From positions 434,001 through 498,000 of the forward strand of contig NZ_DASYHI010000020.1 of NCBI RefSeq assembly GCF_035998675.1: 64,000 bases of DNA, read 5' to 3'. The translations under genes were made by a program, and so were the position numbers. The notes below the pieces were generated by a model that was given only the letters and a program-made list of their open reading frames with translations, was not told the DNA's origin and searched no databases. The DNA comes from Telluribacter sp035998675. GTDB lineage: Bacteria; Bacteroidota; Bacteroidia; Cytophagales; Spirosomataceae. This document shows, one piece after another, positions 61,950 to 64,000 of the stretch (position 1 is its first letter; each line of letters opens with the position of its first letter).

Positions 61950-62082
61950 AGCTAACAGTGTGTTTATAAAATTGTGGCGGGACGTTAAGCCATTCAGCTA
62001 TAAATCGCTATTTTGCTTTTGTGGTTAATTCAAGCAGCCGTTTTTCAAATGCCACAACTTCATAAACACTTAAACGTTAGCG
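61950..62082 (+). repeat. attC-like site 3
   Basis: 133 bp from AGCTAAC to GTTAGCG. Same family as sites 1 and 2, with the same inner arms and internal GTTAAGC-CATTCAGC segment; differs by one inserted base and a few changes near the right arm. Confidence 0.75.
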
Positions 62083-62138
62083 GCCATACTAGGACGACCA
62101 ATCGATATAGAGACAATAAACACTAAACAAACAAAAAA

Positions 62139-62702
62139 ATGACAAAACTACTGACATTGAAACACTGGCAATTATTTGGACTTATGATTGGCGTTATGCT
62201 TATTAGTTCATTTTTTGACATAGCAACAAGTCAAATTGCTTGGGCAATTTCAATGTTACTATTTGTTGCCGTTTACTTCGGTTGGTTTTGGGCAATGGGT
62301 ATAAATCTTTATCACAAGCTTCCACCTAACACAAATATGAATTTGAGCAGATTTAAACTGTTTTTGTTTATTCCTGTTGTTTATATTGCCATCATATCTT
62401 TTATATTTGGCGGAATATCAGTAGGAACGCAAGGAGATAGCACAGGTGGCTATTCAGCTATTATAGTTCCGATACATTTATTCAGTATGTTCTGTATATT
62501 TTGGTGCTTAGCTTTTGTTGCGAAATCACTTAAAGCAATTAAATTACAAAGACCAGTTACATTTAGCGATTATGCAGGAGAGTTTTTTCTGATTTGGTTT
62601 TTCCCGATTGGCGTTTGGATTATTCAGCCGAGAATAAATAAAATTTTTGACTCGACAGTTAGTGCTGACAATAACCAAATACTTGATAACAATACGCAAT
62701 AA
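62139..62702 (+). CDS. Cassette gene 4: membrane protein of unknown function
   Basis: 187 residues with four or five hydrophobic segments (about 12-27, 32-52, 72-92, 108-130, 148-163). The last (FFLIWFFPIGVWIIQPRINKIF) is a pattern seen in small Bacteroidota membrane proteins of unknown role. Codon use is AT-rich like its cassette neighbours. Stop 24 bp before site 4. Confidence 0.65.
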   Translation: MTKLLTLKHWQLFGLMIGVMLISSFFDIATSQIAWAISMLLFVAVYFGWFWAMGINLYHKLPPNTNMNLSRFKLFLFIPVVYIAIISFIFGGISVGTQGDSTGGYSAIIVPIHLFSMFCIFWCLAFVAKSLKAIKLQRPVTFSDYAGEFFLIWFFPIGVWIIQPRINKIFDSTVSADNNQILDNNTQ

Positions 62703-62726
62703 CATGACGACAGAAGAATCACGAAC

Positions 62727-62860
62727 CGCTAACAGCGGCTTTGCAATATGGTGGCTGAAGAACAATTGCTAAGCAAATGAACTTTATTCAACTTTATCAA
62801 TAAGTTTAAACTGATGGAACACGGAATACCGCTTCTGCAGAAAGCCGATGACCGTTAGCC
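62727..62860 (+). repeat. attC-like site 4 (divergent type)
   Basis: 134 bp from CGCTAAC to GTTAGCC. Inner arms differ from sites 1-3: CGGCTTT-GCA on the left, TGCAGAAAGCCG on the right. It keeps an internal GCTAAGC. So the boxes and architecture are conserved while the arms have changed, as in true attC sites. Confidence 0.65.
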
Positions 62861-62891
62861 GACATTGCACAAGCAGTCCTCAATTCACACT

Positions 62892-63212
62892 ATGTTTTTC
62901 AAGAAGAAGCAAAAGAACTTTAAAGAAGCGGACAACACAGCCGTCTTTACGACCAAGTATGTTATCAAGGATAAAAAGCCAATCACTTATGTGACACACG
63001 AAGAAGAAGATGGCGCCTGGCAATTTTTCAGCAGTGACGAATTTGAGAACTTCGAAGAGGTAGCAATGATTGTCGGATTAGTAGAAATCGTTTCAATAGA
63101 CTCTTCCCTATTAGAGTTGGCAGATATGCCTGTTGGACACTACGCAATACGGGAAACGGCTAATGATAAATGGAGTATCCGACAGCAGGTAAAGCCACCA
63201 AACGTCGGCTAA
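62892..63212 (+). CDS. Cassette gene 5: DUF2185/Imm33-like protein
   Basis: 106 residues from the ATG at 62892; a TTG nine codons earlier is the other option. After a basic start (MFFKKKQKNF), the stretch VFTTKYVIKDKKPITYVTHE, GAWQFFSSDEF and the Pro/Gly turn LADMPVGHYA follows the layout of DUF2185 (Imm33-like) immunity proteins. The assignment is by pattern, moderately sure. The stop codon TAA lies inside the outer box of attC-like site 5. Confidence 0.6.
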   Translation: MFFKKKQKNFKEADNTAVFTTKYVIKDKKPITYVTHEEEDGAWQFFSSDEFENFEEVAMIVGLVEIVSIDSSLLELADMPVGHYAIRETANDKWSIRQQVKPPNVG

Positions 63213-63338
63213 CACAAGTTTGCCAAAATAGCGGCTCAGTGCTAAATTCAACTGTAAAACAATAATCAACGGATGGAAGTAAGCCAAACAGCAGGAACAC
63301 AGACTTCTGCTACTACGGCAAGCCTCTTTCCATTAGGT
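63207..63338 (+). repeat. attC-like site 5 (divergent type)
   Basis: 132 bp from GGCTAAC to a degenerate box ATTAGGT. Inner arms GTTTGCCAAAATAGC and GCTACTACGGCAAGC pair imperfectly. A GCTAAATTCAAC segment corresponds to the internal motif of sites 1-3. Confidence 0.55.
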
Positions 63339-63345
63339 GCAATTA

Positions 63346-63849
63346 ATGGAAGCTAAAAAGAAAATAAGAGCAAAGGTGGGAGACCTGTTCCAAATTCCTA
63401 TTGACAGCAGTCGTGTGTCATATGGACAAGTTGCAGAAAATAAAAGAGGCGTTCTGCGTATCATTACATTCAATAAACTTTTTCAAATTACAGACAACAC
63501 AACAATAGCGGAGATTGTTGACTCAAACATTGTCCTTCTAACTGATACAATGGATGCAAAAATTTATAATGGTGATTGGAAAGTTGTCGGTAATGCACCA
63601 GTAAAGGCTAATCTTCCTGTACCCAAATTTAAGTTTGGACTTGACACTGTTTATATTACCGATTACAGCGGTAAGAGAAGACGCTTAGCGACACAAGAAG
63701 AAACTGTTAATTTAGACTTCCAATTTTCTGTAGCACCTATAAGAGTACAAAATGCAATGCAAGCTCACTTTGATGTAAAAGAATGGGATGCAGATTATGA
63801 TAAGCTTACTTTTGATTACTGCTTTCAAAAGTCACTGATTGAACTTTAA
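63346..63849 (+). CDS. Cassette gene 6: Imm26-family immunity protein
   Basis: 167 residues from the ATG at 63346, eight bases after site 5. The N-terminal pattern KIRAKVGDLFQIPIDSSRVSYGQV followed by IVLLTDTMDAKIYNGDWKVVGN is that of Imm26, an immunity family found with polymorphic toxins. No toxin gene is seen next to it. Stop 4 bp before site 6. Confidence 0.75.
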   Translation: MEAKKKIRAKVGDLFQIPIDSSRVSYGQVAENKRGVLRIITFNKLFQITDNTTIAEIVDSNIVLLTDTMDAKIYNGDWKVVGNAPVKANLPVPKFKFGLDTVYITDYSGKRRRLATQEETVNLDFQFSVAPIRVQNAMQAHFDVKEWDADYDKLTFDYCFQKSLIEL

Positions 63850-63853
63850 CTGC

Positions 63854-63996
63854 ACCTAACCGTGTGTTTAAAAAATTGTGGCTGGACGTTATGCATTCGC
63901 CTATAAATCATTATTTTGCTTTTGTGGTTAATTGAAACTGCAAGTTTTTCAAATGCCACAACTTCATAAACACTTAAATATCGGGCGTAATTATGC
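63854..63996 (+). repeat. attC-like site 6
   Basis: Starts with ACCTAAC and carries the same inner arms as sites 1-3 (TGTTTAAAAAATTGTGGC / GCCACAACTTCATAAACA) and the internal GTTATGCATTCGCC. The right outer box is changed: CGTTAGC is replaced by ATATCGGGCG, with ATTATGC a few bases on as a possible substitute. It ends at the window edge. Confidence 0.6.
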
Positions 63997-64000
63997 CGAG

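Larger units (their letters stand above)
59572..64000 (+). mobile_element. Integron-like gene cassette array with defective recombinase (CALIN-like)
   Basis: A recombinase remnant followed by six short plus-strand genes, each followed by an attC-like palindrome of about 130-140 bp. Cassette boundaries, taken at the G/TTAGC-type box, give units of 765, 502, 778, 478 and about 658 bp. The block is AT-rich and nearly lacks the RGTACY sites that are dense in the rest of the window, which points to acquired DNA. The array continues past the window end, so its true length and any active integrase cannot be judged. Confidence 0.7.

Noticed and set aside
60685..63996. CRISPR array
   Set aside because: The repeats are about 130 bp, spaced 0.5-0.8 kb apart with a gene in each interval, and are themselves palindromic; no short uniform spacers.

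Overview
The window looks like chromosomal DNA of a Bacteroidota bacterium, probably order Cytophagales (Spirosoma/Dyadobacter-like). This rests on -7 promoter boxes of the TAnnTTTG type, SprB-type repeats in giant secreted proteins, a tRNA without an encoded CCA, a 1-Cys peroxiredoxin, DUF1080 and sulfatase genes, and a LolD/FtsX/HlyD/TolC exporter run by a two-component system. Genus and species cannot be fixed from sequence alone. Most of the window (1-59.5 kb) is of moderate GC and unusually rich in the palindrome RGTACY; the last 4.5 kb is AT-rich and poor in it.

Layout. 0-18.7 kb: metabolic and transport genes (DUF427, VOC/GloA2-like, Bcr/CflA MFS pump, VanZ-like, SASA esterase, pgi, GT39 glycosyltransferase, sulfatase, rluF, GH25 lysozyme, 1-Cys peroxiredoxin, PAS histidine kinase plus response regulator, DUF1080 protein with a divergent AraC regulator, tRNA-Ala(GGC), fatty acid desaturase, and an unlisted 57-residue lipoprotein). 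19.1-33.6 kb: four co-directional genes for large secreted proteins built from shared modules. One is 2630 residues with five SprB repeats and six ~157-residue repeats; two share a cohesin-like N-terminal domain and two share a C-terminal domain with a duplicated EF-hand/dockerin-like motif. 33.6-50.2 kb: housekeeping genes (DnaQ-like exonuclease, PadR, Lrp, DUF819, lepA, pdhC, WYL regulator, DinB, hslV, PBP4, beta-CASP MBL protein, accA, HAD, site-2 protease, acyltransferase). Among them, at 35.88-36.04 kb, lies a 160-nt tRNA-shaped RNA with its own promoter and terminators. 50.2-59.3 kb: one minus-strand block, hlyD-tolC-lolD-ftsX-ftsX followed by an NtrC-type regulator and its kinase. A sigma-54-like -24/-12 element lies upstream of hlyD, and a 220-bp nested palindrome separates exporter and regulator genes.

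59.57-64 kb: the most interesting part. A 5'-truncated tyrosine recombinase that has lost its catalytic Tyr is followed by six small same-strand genes. Each ends at a ~130-bp imperfect palindrome with the arrangement of an integron attC site (a CTAAC-type box just after or overlapping the stop codon, a GTTAGC-type box just before the next gene). Four of these sites are close copies of one another. Two cassette genes resemble polymorphic-toxin immunity proteins (Imm26; DUF2185-like), one is DUF4304, one a membrane protein and two are unknown. I read this as an integron-like cassette array (CALIN type), possibly a store of orphan immunity genes, running off the end of the window.
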